Shown here piece by piece: positions 26,567 to 36,105 of a stretch of DNA of 64,000 nt (positions within the stretch are counted from its first letter, which is position 1; the number at the start of each line of letters is the position of its first letter). The stretch is from Pseudomonas putida. GTDB lineage: Bacteria; Pseudomonadota; Gammaproteobacteria; Pseudomonadales; Pseudomonadaceae. Location of the stretch: contig NZ_CP016634.1 of the NCBI RefSeq assembly GCF_002741075.1, forward strand, positions 326,501 through 390,500, given 5' to 3'. Below the pieces are notes generated by a model. It was not told the DNA's origin and made no database searches. It was given only the letters and a program-made list of their open reading frames with translations. The translations under genes were made by a program, and so were the position numbers.

Positions 26567-29068
26567 ATGTTCCACTTCATTGCACTTCACCGTTATCTAC
26601 GCGGTTGGCTGGTTTGCAGCACCTGCCTGATGCCTTTGCAGGCCTGGGCCGAACCTCAGGTTCCACCTAAGGTGGTGCGCCAGTTCGACGGGTTGCCGCG
26701 AGAGTTCGAGGCGCATTTTTTCGACGTGCCGCTGGCGGTACGCGTCGAACTGGATGGGCGTTACCTGGGGGATGCGATGGTCATCCTGACCCGCGACGAG
26801 CGCGTGCAACTGCTCGAGTTCACCGACACTCAGGAAAGCCGCGAATCGCCTGTGGTGCGGCGTCAATGGCAGGAGCGGCTGCAGGCTGGTCGCCTGCTCG
26901 GCGACTGCACCCGCAACTGCCCCGATGGGTTGCAGGCCATCCATTACAGCCTGGCCAACTCCCAGCTCTCCTTGGTCACGGCCAATGTCGAAAGCAACGC
27001 GCATCAACTGCGTTATCACACGATGCCCGAAGGCGGCAGCACGGGCTTGCTCGTGCGTAACCAACTTAACCTTGTCCATGATGGTGAGGACACCTCGGGC
27101 CGCGTCGCCTTCCAAGGCCAGGGCAGCCTGGGCAACTGGACCTCGGTCGCCGACGCCCAGGCCGACCGTGTCAGCCAGAGCCAGGTGGGCACCCGCTATC
27201 GCATGGACCAGCTGTATGCCGAGCGTCTGCTCGAACAGAATTTCTTCCGCCTGGGCTACTTCACCCCAGGCGCCCAGGGCTTGACGCGCCAGCCCACATT
27301 GCTGGGCGACGCCCCTGATACCACGCTTGGGTTGATGTTCGGCAGCAGCGACAGCCTGCTGATCGACAACGGCCAGCCCAGTTCCACACCGATCTACGTC
27401 ACGCCCAACCGCCAGGGGATCGTCGAGATCTACCGCAACGGCGTGCTGATCAACAGCCAGCCGGTACAACCTGGCCTGCAGACCCTGGACACCCGCGTAC
27501 TGCCCGGTGGCATCTATGAGGTGGAGGTGCGCCTGCTGGAGGACGGCCAGGAGACCTCGCGCACCGAAGCCTTCATCTACAAGCCTTCCAACTGGCGCAA
27601 CCCAGAGAGCCGCTGGCGCTACAACGCCTACCTGGGGCAACAGACCAGCCTGCTGAACAACTGGGGCTATGAGCGCAAGGACAGCTTCGGGGCCGGCGTG
27701 ATGAGCAACTACCTGCTGCATCCGCGTGCAGTGCTCGGCCTGTCCGCACAGCGTGTGGACGAGGCCATGCAGTACGGTACCTCGCTGGACTGGGATGTCC
27801 TTGAGCGGCTGAAACTCTATGGCAACGTCAATTACACCGAAAACCGTGGCACCGGCTATGACATGCAGCTCATCCAGTCCTACCCCCAGGGCTCGATGGT
27901 GCTCAGTCACAGTCAGTCATGGGTCGAGACTGGTCGTATCCACCGCGGCGAGGCGTCGCAGCAGGAGCAACGCAGTCAGTCGAGTCTGTCACTCAGCCAT
28001 CGGGTCACCCAGCGCAGCAATGCGACCTTGCGTCTGTCTCACAGTTCTGGCTCGGCCAGCGGCACGGGTATCGACCTGGGCTGGGCGTTCTTCGGCAAGC
28101 TGTTGGGCTCCGACGCCAACTGGCGTCTTTCGGTGTTCGATCGGCCCGGTACCGCCAGCAGCGGCGATGCACGCAGTCGAGGCGTCAACCTGACCCTGAG
28201 CATGAACCTGGGCGGCCCTGGCAAGCGTATCGCCGCCAGCCTGGGCAGCCGCACCTCGCGTGATGGGCGCAGCGACCAGCACGGGTCGGTGTCCTATCAG
28301 CAGGATGTGGACGCCGGCCCTCTGCAGAGCCTGGGCGTCAGTACCACGGTCGATCGCTACGGCAGCGGTTTCGGCGGCAATGCCCAACTGCAGAGTGACA
28401 GCCTGTACGGGGATGCGTACGCGCAGACCTCGACGATCAACAACAAGCTCAGCGCCGGCCTGAACCTGCAGAGCGTTGCCGCCTTTGGTGGCGGCAAGAT
28501 GGCCATGAGCGGCCAGTACCTGACACACGAAGCGGGCTTGATCGTGGATGTGGATTCCGATGTCGAGGGCCTGAAACTGCGCGCCGATGACCAGCAGGGC
28601 AGCAGCGCCACCTTGCGCCCAGGTCGCAACATCATCCCGGTCACGGCGTTCAAGTCAGGCCACGTGCAGTTCGATTTCAACGAGGAAGACGCTCCAGCGG
28701 CTGTCATCCAACCGTCGAGCCTCGACTATCACCTCAACCGTGGGGGCGTGGCGTACCGCCAGTTGCATGTGATGCGCACCGTCACCGTGCTTGGCAGGTT
28801 GCTCGACGAGAAAGGCCAGCCCATGCGTGGTGCGCATGTCATCAACCATGCCAGCCGCGGTGTCAGCGAAGCCGATGGGTTTTTCTCCGTGGAGATGAGT
28901 CATTCCACACCGACCTTGGAGATTCGCCAGGCCGGTGCGGTGAGTTGCCTGCTCAGCCTGCCGGTGAGCAGCCTGAAGCGCGAAGGGGATGTATTGCTGG
29001 CGGGCGACCAGGTGTGCCGCACCAGCAGTCTGGCCGATCGTGGCAACGCGCTAGCGGGTGATTCATGA
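26567..29068 (+). CDS. CS1-type outer-membrane fimbrial usher (CfaC/CooC/TcfC-like)
   Basis: 833-residue pore protein that polymerises and exports pilin across the outer membrane. A signal region lies near the N-terminus (CSTCLMPLQAWA), followed by a plug/beta-barrel with repeated aromatic-glycine strands, e.g. GSSDSLLIDNGQPSSTPIYV, GIVEIYRNGVLINSQPVQPG and LPGGIYEVEVRLLEDG, which are typical usher motifs. The C-terminal part (about 740-833) contains a carboxypeptidase-like beta-sandwich (VLGRLLDEKGQPMRGAHVI). ATG 26567 has GGAAAGAG upstream. A strong hairpin separates it from the chaperone gene. Confidence 0.88.
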   Translation: MFHFIALHRYLRGWLVCSTCLMPLQAWAEPQVPPKVVRQFDGLPREFEAHFFDVPLAVRVELDGRYLGDAMVILTRDERVQLLEFTDTQESRESPVVRRQWQERLQAGRLLGDCTRNCPDGLQAIHYSLANSQLSLVTANVESNAHQLRYHTMPEGGSTGLLVRNQLNLVHDGEDTSGRVAFQGQGSLGNWTSVADAQADRVSQSQVGTRYRMDQLYAERLLEQNFFRLGYFTPGAQGLTRQPTLLGDAPDTTLGLMFGSSDSLLIDNGQPSSTPIYVTPNRQGIVEIYRNGVLINSQPVQPGLQTLDTRVLPGGIYEVEVRLLEDGQETSRTEAFIYKPSNWRNPESRWRYNAYLGQQTSLLNNWGYERKDSFGAGVMSNYLLHPRAVLGLSAQRVDEAMQYGTSLDWDVLERLKLYGNVNYTENRGTGYDMQLIQSYPQGSMVLSHSQSWVETGRIHRGEASQQEQRSQSSLSLSHRVTQRSNATLRLSHSSGSASGTGIDLGWAFFGKLLGSDANWRLSVFDRPGTASSGDARSRGVNLTLSMNLGGPGKRIAASLGSRTSRDGRSDQHGSVSYQQDVDAGPLQSLGVSTTVDRYGSGFGGNAQLQSDSLYGDAYAQTSTINNKLSAGLNLQSVAAFGGGKMAMSGQYLTHEAGLIVDVDSDVEGLKLRADDQQGSSATLRPGRNIIPVTAFKSGHVQFDFNEEDAPAAVIQPSSLDYHLNRGGVAYRQLHVMRTVTVLGRLLDEKGQPMRGAHVINHASRGVSEADGFFSVEMSHSTPTLEIRQAGAVSCLLSLPVSSLKREGDVLLAGDQVCRTSSLADRGNALAGDS

Positions 29069-29073
29069 GAAGC

Positions 29074-29099
29074 GGCCTGCGGCCTTGGGGCCGCAGGCC
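29074..29099 (+). promoter_or_regulatory. Strong intra-operon hairpin between usher and chaperone
   Basis: GGCCTGCGGCC (29074-29084), loop TTGG, GGCCGCAGGCC (29089-29099): two perfect 11-base GC-rich arms, starting 6 bases after the usher stop and ending 32 bases before the chaperone ATG. There is no T run, so it is more likely an mRNA-stability or partial-attenuation element than a terminator. Confidence 0.75.
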
Positions 29100-29130
29100 A
29101 AGGATGTGGTTACGAAACCGGAGGTTGAAA

Positions 29131-29865
29131 ATGCATGGGTTCAAATCGCTGTGCCTGGCGCTGCTGTTGGCGCCCCTGGTGGCCAAGGCAGGCCCAGAGC
29201 TCAACGTCGGCGGGCTCTATGACTACCTGGACGACGGCAAGAGCACGCTGCTCAAACGTATCTACAACGGGGGGGATGCCACGGCCTTCGTCAAGGTCAG
29301 CGTCGCCGAACTGGTCTATGGGGCAGACGGTGTCCCGAAGGAAGTGGACCTCGAGCAACTGCCGCTCGAGCAGCGCGGCGTGATCGCCAGCCCCGCGCGG
29401 CTGATCGTGCCTGCGCGCGGCATGCAGGCGGTGCGCCTGTTGTATCGCGGCGAGCGTGACAAGGAGCGCTACTTCCGCCTGCGCTTCGTGCCTGTGCTGC
29501 CGGAGAAGAACGATGGCTTCGCCATCAGCGAGGCCGAGGCCAAGCAATACAGCGACACCCTCAAGGCCGGCGTTCAACTGCTGGCAGGCTATGGCACCTT
29601 GCTGTTCGTTCGCCCGCAGGGCGCGCACTTTCGCACGCCGATGCGCCGGGAAGGCGCGGACTTCGTGGTGGCCAACCAGGGCAACAGCACAGTGGTGCTG
29701 GACAACTTCCGGCATTGCGTTCGCAACGGCACCGAGTGCGTTGCAGGCACCAAGCATCACCTGTTGCCTGGCGTGACGCGCAAGTTTCCCGAGCAGCCAG
29801 GGCGCGAATATCGCTTCGAGTTGCTCGAAGGAGGGCAGCGCCAGGAACTGGCGTCCAAAGACTGA
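29131..29865 (+). CDS. CS1-type fimbrial periplasmic chaperone (CfaA/CooB-like)
   Basis: 244-residue periplasmic chaperone that folds pilins by donating a beta-strand and delivers them to the usher. It has a signal peptide (MHGFKSLCLALLLAPLVAKA), then GPELNVGGLYDYLDDGKSTL and FVKVSVAELVYG. The conserved PARGMQAVRLLYRGERDKERYFRLRFVP corresponds to the basic subunit-anchoring region of chaperones. The C-terminal domain has a Cys pair (FRHCVRNGTEC). ATG 29131 has GGAGG 7 bases upstream. Length fits the family (about 240). Confidence 0.86.
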   Translation: MHGFKSLCLALLLAPLVAKAGPELNVGGLYDYLDDGKSTLLKRIYNGGDATAFVKVSVAELVYGADGVPKEVDLEQLPLEQRGVIASPARLIVPARGMQAVRLLYRGERDKERYFRLRFVPVLPEKNDGFAISEAEAKQYSDTLKAGVQLLAGYGTLLFVRPQGAHFRTPMRREGADFVVANQGNSTVVLDNFRHCVRNGTECVAGTKHHLLPGVTRKFPEQPGREYRFELLEGGQRQELASKD

Positions 29866-29906
29866 ACAGCCTATTGCCCAAGCACGGTCACTAGGAGGGT
29901 GTGTTG

Positions 29907-31115
29907 ATGTGGTGTTTGCCCAAGAGGGTGGGATTGGCAGTCGTGTTGCTCGCTCTTGTGTTGCCGTCGTGGGCCGAAGCGGCCGATGTCATGATCGGCG
30001 CGCGCTTTCGTACCGAGACGGGCAGCCAGTTCGTGCGCCACGGGTCGTCCAATGAATGGATTTGCAGTACTTGGTCAGAGCTGTGCAAAAGCGCATCGGA
30101 AAATGCGGTGGACCTGCCGATCAGCTACCGCAAAACGACACTCAAGGACAGGCTTGGTCGGCAGCAGTATTACGTCAAGGTCCCATCGGCCAGAAGCTTG
30201 CTGGTACGTCGTGACGGCGGTAGCGAGACCTTGAACCTGAGGTTCGAGGTCACGCACATCAGCCAGTACGCGATCGTGACCGGCGAAAGCCCTGTGAGCA
30301 ACAACAGCCCTATCGCGACACGAGACGTGAAAGGGGCGTGTATCGTGGTGCGTGCACCGAGTCAGCCGGAGGGTTTGGGGGGCACCTTTCAATGGGCATT
30401 CTGGGGTGATGGCAAATATTGTTACAGCAGTAGTCAGCGAGGAGAGTCTGGCGACCTGAGAGTCTCGTTCGTCGACCGAACCGGAGTCGGTTACAAATTG
30501 AGTCTTCCTGTGCCTACCAATATCGTGTCTGGGGTGTACCGGGGCAGACTCGTGTTCACCATGGGAGGTCCGACTGCCGATTTCGATTTCGGTGAGGGCG
30601 TCCGGGACCTGGACAGCACTTTGACGATCGATTTCGAGATCGATTTGCGGCACGAGTTGAAGATCGACTTCCCGCCGGGGACGGATCGTGCCGTCCTGGA
30701 ACCACCAGGTGGCTGGGGGGGATGGTCCGGTGGGCGGACGCCTGCGCAGATCACACGCGATCTGCCGTTTCGCCTGACCACCTCCGGCCCGCTGACGGTG
30801 TACTCATCCTGTTCCGAAAGTTTGCCAGGTAGCTCCGCCTGTATGATCAATAACGGCAAGGGGCACAGTGTACCGATCTGGGTGGAGATGACGCTTCCTT
30901 CCAAAGTGCAATTCGCCAATGGACCCGTGCAACGTTTGATCATCATTGCGGACCCGTTCCGTGCGCGGCGGTTGGTGCCGGTATCGGCTGTCTCCAATGA
31001 AAAAGGGACGCTGCACTTCAGCGTGCGAGAAGGGCATGTCAGCAGGATGCTTGATTATCCTGGCAGCACTTATAACGGTACGGTGACGCTGATCTTCGAG
31101 GCGCAGGTGCTATAG
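29907..31115 (+). CDS. CS1-type fimbrial tip/minor subunit (CfaE/CooD-like adhesin)
   Basis: 402-residue secreted protein in the position of the tip adhesin in CS1-type operons (pilin, usher, chaperone, tip). It has a signal peptide (VGLAVVLLALVLPSWAEA), then a two-part beta-rich body. The N-terminal half carries a Cys pair (WICSTWSELCKS), and the C-terminal half looks pilin-like, ending TYNGTVTLIFEAQVL, a typical last beta-strand. AGGAGG lies 9 bases before ATG 29907. The receptor is unknown. Operon ends here. Confidence 0.78.
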   Translation: MWCLPKRVGLAVVLLALVLPSWAEAADVMIGARFRTETGSQFVRHGSSNEWICSTWSELCKSASENAVDLPISYRKTTLKDRLGRQQYYVKVPSARSLLVRRDGGSETLNLRFEVTHISQYAIVTGESPVSNNSPIATRDVKGACIVVRAPSQPEGLGGTFQWAFWGDGKYCYSSSQRGESGDLRVSFVDRTGVGYKLSLPVPTNIVSGVYRGRLVFTMGGPTADFDFGEGVRDLDSTLTIDFEIDLRHELKIDFPPGTDRAVLEPPGGWGGWSGGRTPAQITRDLPFRLTTSGPLTVYSSCSESLPGSSACMINNGKGHSVPIWVEMTLPSKVQFANGPVQRLIIIADPFRARRLVPVSAVSNEKGTLHFSVREGHVSRMLDYPGSTYNGTVTLIFEAQVL

Positions 31116-31415
31116 CGCCTAGCGCCCTGACACCGTTTCACCCTGTCGATTCGATGCACGGGGCGCGAAACCACTCAATGCGATGACTGCACCGCGCAGT
31201 GATCGCGTTTCCTCTTGCGTAAGTGTTTCCTTACAAGTTTTGTTGATTAGCCATCTACTTCGAGCTCGGCAATCTAACGATGATCTCAGCGGTGAATGCA
31301 TTGGAGCGATCACGCTCAAGCGCATTCGAAGCGCCTGCCTGTTTAATGGCCGCACAGTGAACGGCGACATAGCGGGCAGACCAGTATCGTTCATGGTTGA
31401 GAATCAAGCGTAGTT
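31116..31415. promoter_or_regulatory. Gap between the pilus operon and the T6SS operon
   Basis: 300 bases with no supported gene. It is more AT-rich in the middle and must hold the T6SS promoter. I find no recognisable sigma-54 (GG-N10-GC) or clear sigma-70 pair and no T-tailed terminator for the pilus operon. The tssB ATG lacks an obvious ribosome site. Confidence 0.4.
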
Positions 31416-31901
31416 ATGTCCGGAACACAATCGAAGATCGGCAAGGTGCGCGTGCCACGCGTGCAAATTACCTACGACGTGGAAACAGGGGGCGCTGAAC
31501 AAAGCAAAGAGTTGCCGCTGGTGATTGGTGCGGTAGGTGAGTTTGCAGAAGAAGCCCGCGATCTTCGCGAGCGCAGTTTCCTCCATATCGATAAAGACAA
31601 CTTCAATGAAGTGATGGCCAGCCTGCGGCCGTCCGCGCACGTGAGCGTCGATAGCGTATTGCCCGGCAAAGAAGGGGTGATGGCGTTGGCCTTGACGTTC
31701 TCGGCCATGGAAGACTTCACGCCTGACCAGGTCGTGCAGAACGTTCCGGAGCTCAAGGCGCTGCTGCAAATGCGCAATGAACTGAGCGAGCTGCGCAATC
31801 GCGCCGCCAGCAACATCCAGCTGAAAGAGCGACTTGGCGCTGCGTTGGAGCAAGGGGGGCGTTCCGAAGTGCAGCCAAGCGACGATGGGGAAACGGCATG
31901 A
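31416..31901 (+). CDS. tssB: T6SS contractile sheath small subunit TssB
   Basis: 161-residue VipA/TssB protein. It pairs with TssC to form the contractile sheath. Family marks: GKVRVPRVQITYDVETGGAE and ELPLVIGAVGEF near the N-terminus, then SFLHIDKDNFNEVMASLRP, and a charged C-terminus with ELSELRNRAASN. First gene of the secretion operon; it overlaps tssC by 4 bases. Confidence 0.95.
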   Translation: MSGTQSKIGKVRVPRVQITYDVETGGAEQSKELPLVIGAVGEFAEEARDLRERSFLHIDKDNFNEVMASLRPSAHVSVDSVLPGKEGVMALALTFSAMEDFTPDQVVQNVPELKALLQMRNELSELRNRAASNIQLKERLGAALEQGGRSEVQPSDDGETA

Positions 31902-33373
31902 CGCAGGTTGCCCATCAAGAACAGCTCGCTCAGCCTGTCGCCACGCAATTGCTCGACGAGATCATCGATTCCACCAATGCGATTCGTCGCGAGTCCGATC
32001 GTGGCAAATTGCGCACGCAATTGACGCATTTCTTCCAGGAACTCGAGGCGGGCTCGGTCATGCTGTCCAGCGATCTGCTGGCAAGCCTTGAGGTGCGTAT
32101 CGCCCAGATCGACCAGCTGCTTTCCGAACAGGTCAGTCTGATCATGCAGGCGCCCGCGTTCAGGCAGCGAGAGTCGGCTTGGTCGGGGCTGCACAAACTG
32201 GTTCATACCGGCGTGACGGAAAACGTGCGGGTGCGCATGTTGAACTGCACCAAGCGCGAACTGCTGAAGGACTTCAAGTCGGCGTCGGATTTCGATCAAT
32301 CCGTCTTGTTCAAGGCCGTCTACGAAAGCGAATACGGCACCTACGGCGGAACGCCATTCTCTGCCTTCGTCGGGGACTTCGCATTCGACAACACCGCAGA
32401 AGATATCCAGTTGCTCGAGCAGATCTCGCATGTCGCGGCTGCGGCCCATGCGCCGTTCTTCAGTGCGGCGGCGCCAGGCATGTTCGCGATGAACAGTTAC
32501 CGAGATATCGCTCAACCCCGCGATTTGGGCAAGCTGTTCGACACCACCGACTACGCGCGCTGGAACAGCTTCCGCCAGACGGACGATGCGCGCTATGTCG
32601 GCCTGACCCTGCCGCGTGTCATCGGTCGTTTGCCCTATGGCAGCAAAACGGTAACGGCCGAGACCTTCCAGTTCGAAGAGCGTCATCTGCAGGACAGCCC
32701 GGATGAAAGCTACTTGTGGGTCAACGCAGCGTACGAGTTGGCCGGTCGACTGGTCGAGGCGTTCGAGGAATATGGCTGGTGCGCCAATATCCGTGGCGTC
32801 GAAGGGGGCGGCCTGGTGCGCTCCCTGCCGGCTCATACCTACACCGCGCAAAGCGGCGAACGCTTGCTCCAATGCCCAACGGAAGTGGCCATTTCCGATC
32901 GCCGGGAGAAGGAACTTGCCGACCTGGGCTTCATTCCCCTGATCTACTGCAAGAACACCGATTTCGCCGCGTTCTTCGCAGTTTCCTCGGTCAACAAGCC
33001 GCGCAAGTACCTGTCGGACCATGCCAACGCCAATGCGCGCCTGTCCAGCCAGTTGCCCTACATCCTGACGACGTCCCGCTTTGCCCATTACCTGAAGGTC
33101 ATCGTGCGCGACAAAGTGGGCAGTTTCATGTCTCGCGAACAATGCCAGGACTACCTGCAGGCCTGGATCGACCAGTACGTGCTGGCGTCCGATTCGGCAT
33201 CGGCAGAATTCAAGGCGCGCCGGCCGCTGCGCGAAGCACGGGTAGAGGTGTCGGAAGTTGCAGGCGCTCCCGGTGTGTACCGCGCGGTGGCCTACCTGAA
33301 GCCGCATTACCAATTGGAAGGGCTCACGCTCTCGCTTCGTCTGGTGGCAGAGCTTCCTGCCTCGGCATCTTAA
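31898..33373 (+). CDS. tssC: T6SS contractile sheath large subunit TssC
   Basis: 491-residue VipB/TssC protein, the outer part of the sheath and the site that ClpV later pulls apart. Conserved stretches: ESAWSGLHKLVHTGVTENV, ESEYGTYGGTPFSAFVGDF, RLPYGSKTVTAETFQFEE and SSQLPYILTTSRFAHYLKV. Length matches the family (about 495). ATGA overlap with tssB, 24 bases before hcp. Confidence 0.96.
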   Translation: MTQVAHQEQLAQPVATQLLDEIIDSTNAIRRESDRGKLRTQLTHFFQELEAGSVMLSSDLLASLEVRIAQIDQLLSEQVSLIMQAPAFRQRESAWSGLHKLVHTGVTENVRVRMLNCTKRELLKDFKSASDFDQSVLFKAVYESEYGTYGGTPFSAFVGDFAFDNTAEDIQLLEQISHVAAAAHAPFFSAAAPGMFAMNSYRDIAQPRDLGKLFDTTDYARWNSFRQTDDARYVGLTLPRVIGRLPYGSKTVTAETFQFEERHLQDSPDESYLWVNAAYELAGRLVEAFEEYGWCANIRGVEGGGLVRSLPAHTYTAQSGERLLQCPTEVAISDRREKELADLGFIPLIYCKNTDFAAFFAVSSVNKPRKYLSDHANANARLSSQLPYILTTSRFAHYLKVIVRDKVGSFMSREQCQDYLQAWIDQYVLASDSASAEFKARRPLREARVEVSEVAGAPGVYRAVAYLKPHYQLEGLTLSLRLVAELPASAS

Positions 33374-33397
33374 TCAACCAACCACTGGAGCAGTACG

Positions 33398-33877
33398 ATG
33401 AGTAAAACAGTCGCCGTGTACCTTGACGGGATTGGCGGTATGAACAAAGGCGATTTCAGTACCTGGGCAACGGCTCGAAATTTCCCTTCGCTGCATATGG
33501 TTCGTCGCATGCAGCGTACCGCCGATGGCAAGGCGCTGACCGTGAATGAAGCGCCGGAGTACTTCGATATTCCAATCCAACTGTCACTGTCCGACAACAT
33601 GGCCGGTGATATTCATGATCATTTCATCAACAAGAAAGAAGCCATCAAGGAAGTGGTCATCGCCGCTGTCTCGGACCGCAACGACAAGAGTGCCAAGCCA
33701 CTCACCCAGATCACCCTTACCAATGTCATCGTGCAGGACCTGAGCCTGGACACCGATGACACCTCGGGTGAATACGTCGCCGGCTTCGTGCTCGATTTCC
33801 AGGCCATCCAGACTCAATACGCCAATGGCATGCAGAAGAAGGACATCACCTGGGAAAAAGGCGTTCGTCAGGGCTGA
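33398..33877 (+). CDS. hcp: T6SS inner tube protein Hcp (TssD)
   Basis: 159-residue Hcp-family protein forming the hexameric tube expelled by the sheath and often carrying small effectors in its lumen. It opens KTVAVYLDGIGG and has the conserved core IPIQLSLSDN with LDFQAIQTQYANGMQKKDIT near the end. A single domain with no toxin extension. Follows tssC within the operon. Confidence 0.93.
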   Translation: MSKTVAVYLDGIGGMNKGDFSTWATARNFPSLHMVRRMQRTADGKALTVNEAPEYFDIPIQLSLSDNMAGDIHDHFINKKEAIKEVVIAAVSDRNDKSAKPLTQITLTNVIVQDLSLDTDDTSGEYVAGFVLDFQAIQTQYANGMQKKDITWEKGVRQG

Positions 33878-33904
33878 CGCACGTCCACGCTGAGGGAAAC
33901 CGAT

Positions 33905-34294
33905 GTGTCCTTGTTGTCTCGTTTGACCGAACACGACGCGTCGTCTGACGAAAAGGCATGGCTACATCAGTTGCTCAGTGAGCTGGAAATGGTGCTGCAG
34001 TCAAAGGCCGCAGCACCTGCCGGGCAAGGTGGCGAAGGCACCATCCTGCACTATGGCATCCAGCTGGAGCATATCGATGCCTTGCCCATCGCCCAGAAGC
34101 AGGAAGAAATCGGGCGGCGTTTGCTGCAGGCGATCCTGGCGTTCGAGCCGCGCATGCAGCAGGTGCGACTGATCGAGCAACAGCAATGCCCTGCGGGCAT
34201 GACCTATTTGTTCGTTGCCGATGTCGGCGATGAAGACATTTCTTTTTCCATCGTCTGGAACGATGCCCTCGATAGCGCGGCTATCCGTCCTTAA
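33905..34294 (+). CDS. tssE: T6SS baseplate wedge TssE (gp25-like)
   Basis: 129-residue gp25-like baseplate protein. The GTG start at 33905 has TGAGGG upstream; the ATG two bases earlier (33903) is out of frame. The gp25 pattern HYGIQLEHIDALPIAQKQEEIGRRL and ILAFEPRMQQVRLIEQQ is visible. It lies between hcp and tssF, the usual baseplate group E-F-G. Confidence 0.9.
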   Translation: MSLLSRLTEHDASSDEKAWLHQLLSELEMVLQSKAAAPAGQGGEGTILHYGIQLEHIDALPIAQKQEEIGRRLLQAILAFEPRMQQVRLIEQQQCPAGMTYLFVADVGDEDISFSIVWNDALDSAAIRP

Positions 34295-34308
34295 GACGAA
34301 GAGACCCT

Positions 34309-36105
34309 ATGCGTAACTTGATGTCTTATTTCCGCCAGGAGCTCCAGTTGCTCGCGCAACAGGGAAAGTATTTTTCCCGACGGTTTCCGGGTGTCGCCCA
34401 GGCATTGGGTATGTCGAAAGGCAACTTCGACGATCCGCATACCGCGCGGCTGATGGAGTCGTTTGCGCTGTTGACCGCGCAACTGCACCAGCGGCTGGAC
34501 GAGGACGTACCGGAGATCGCCAACGGCGTGATGCAAAATCTTGCGCCACAACTGCTCAGGTCTTTTCCTTCGTCGTGCATCGTGCAGTTCCAACCGGATC
34601 CCCTGAAAGGGGGCATGACCCAGGTTCGGGACATCCCGGCAGGGTTCGAACTCCAGAGTAATCCCATCGATGGGCAGGCCTGTCGGTTCCTGACCCATTA
34701 CCCCCTCCAGATCTGGCCGGCCCGCGTCGATGACGCGCGTCTTGCACAATCACACCTGGATGATACGTGGCAATTGCGTCTGTCAGTACAGACGTGGCCG
34801 GGAAGTGTCATTTGCGAAAAACACCTGCGCGTCTGGCTGCAGGGCAGCGAAGAGCTTGTCCATACCCTACTGGCCCAGTTGTGCACGCAGGTTCAGCGCA
34901 TCACGGTACGCCATGCTGGTAAACGCTTCGATTTGCCGGTGCAGAACCTTCGTCACGTGGGGTTCGAGCAAGACGAGCTGTTGTTGCATAAGCAGGCGCG
35001 CACTGCGCCTACCCATAGTTTGATGCTTGACTTCGTGCAGTTCGCGCAACGCTTTCATTTCCTGGATCTGCCGTTGCCGCAGGAGGTGGCCTTTGTCGGG
35101 CCGCAACCTGTGGAATGGGAGATCACGTTCCGACGCAACTGGATGGCGCCTGCCTTGGCGGCGGTTGCGCCTTTGGTGGGGGCGGCCAATTTCCAGATCA
35201 ACTGCGCGCCAGCGCTCAATCTGTTTTCGTGCCGCGCAGAGCCGATCACCTTGCAGTCGCAGGTCGACGAACATCCGGTGATCCCGGATATGAAAAACCA
35301 GAAAAGCGTGGTGTTCTGGGCCATGGAGTCGGTCAGGCTGCGCCAGGTCAAAGGCGATGAAGCGGTCACGACAACCCTTTCGCCACTGTTGGGCCTTGAG
35401 GGCTATCACGCCGATGCCGGGCAGGGTCTGCACTGGCAGCTCGTGCAGCGCGAACAATTGCGAAAGGACGGCGCTGGCATTGGCACGTTCATCGCCTTCT
35501 CCGACTGTCGTCCTTCGCCGCACCCCGAGCCTTCGGGCGTTGCGATGCTGGAAATCCTCTGCACTAACGGCGCACTGCCCACGGAAATGGCCAATGGGCA
35601 TCCCGAGGGAGACTTCGTGGCACCGGCCGAGCTGCCGGGAATGACCATCAACGCCCTGACGCGCCCCTCGGCACCGGTGTATCCGCCACAGGGAACGGCC
35701 TCGGTCTGGCGGCTGATTTCGCAGCTGACCCTCAACCATCTGCTGCTCAGCGATAAAGAAGGCTGCCAGTACCTCAAGCACAGCCTGTCGCTGTACAACC
35801 TGAGCCATTGTCCGCGGTTTCGCCTGGCGATCGAGCTTGTGCGCGACCTCAAGATGACCTCGGTACACGAGCGCCTGATCGCCAGCGACCCCCATTCCAC
35901 GGCGCGCGGGCTGTGCATAACGGTCAGCTTCGCCACCCAGGCCCGGACTTTTGGCTATTACACGCTGTTCTGCTGTTTTCTCGACCGTCTGCTGGGGCTG
36001 TATGCCCCGGTCAATGGCTTTTCACGCCTGACCACCTGCATCGAGGGGGTCGATCAGTCCCGCCAACAGTGGCCGGTTCGTGCGGGGAGGCTTTCGTGGC
36101 TGTAA
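34309..36105 (+). CDS. tssF: T6SS baseplate protein TssF
   Basis: 598-residue VasA/ImpG-type baseplate wedge protein. It begins MSYFRQELQLLAQQGKYFSRRFP, the family start, and ends within GLYAPVNGFSRLTTCIE before the tssG start. Works with TssG, TssE, TssK and VgrG to prime sheath assembly at the membrane complex. Length fits the family. Confidence 0.94.
   Translation: MRNLMSYFRQELQLLAQQGKYFSRRFPGVAQALGMSKGNFDDPHTARLMESFALLTAQLHQRLDEDVPEIANGVMQNLAPQLLRSFPSSCIVQFQPDPLKGGMTQVRDIPAGFELQSNPIDGQACRFLTHYPLQIWPARVDDARLAQSHLDDTWQLRLSVQTWPGSVICEKHLRVWLQGSEELVHTLLAQLCTQVQRITVRHAGKRFDLPVQNLRHVGFEQDELLLHKQARTAPTHSLMLDFVQFAQRFHFLDLPLPQEVAFVGPQPVEWEITFRRNWMAPALAAVAPLVGAANFQINCAPALNLFSCRAEPITLQSQVDEHPVIPDMKNQKSVVFWAMESVRLRQVKGDEAVTTTLSPLLGLEGYHADAGQGLHWQLVQREQLRKDGAGIGTFIAFSDCRPSPHPEPSGVAMLEILCTNGALPTEMANGHPEGDFVAPAELPGMTINALTRPSAPVYPPQGTASVWRLISQLTLNHLLLSDKEGCQYLKHSLSLYNLSHCPRFRLAIELVRDLKMTSVHERLIASDPHSTARGLCITVSFATQARTFGYYTLFCCFLDRLLGLYAPVNGFSRLTTCIEGVDQSRQQWPVRAGRLSWL

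Noticed and set aside
31219..31234. Short inverted repeat GTAAG...CTTAC as a terminator or operator for the T6SS
   Set aside because: Five-base arms with a six-base loop and no T tail; too weak to support a call.
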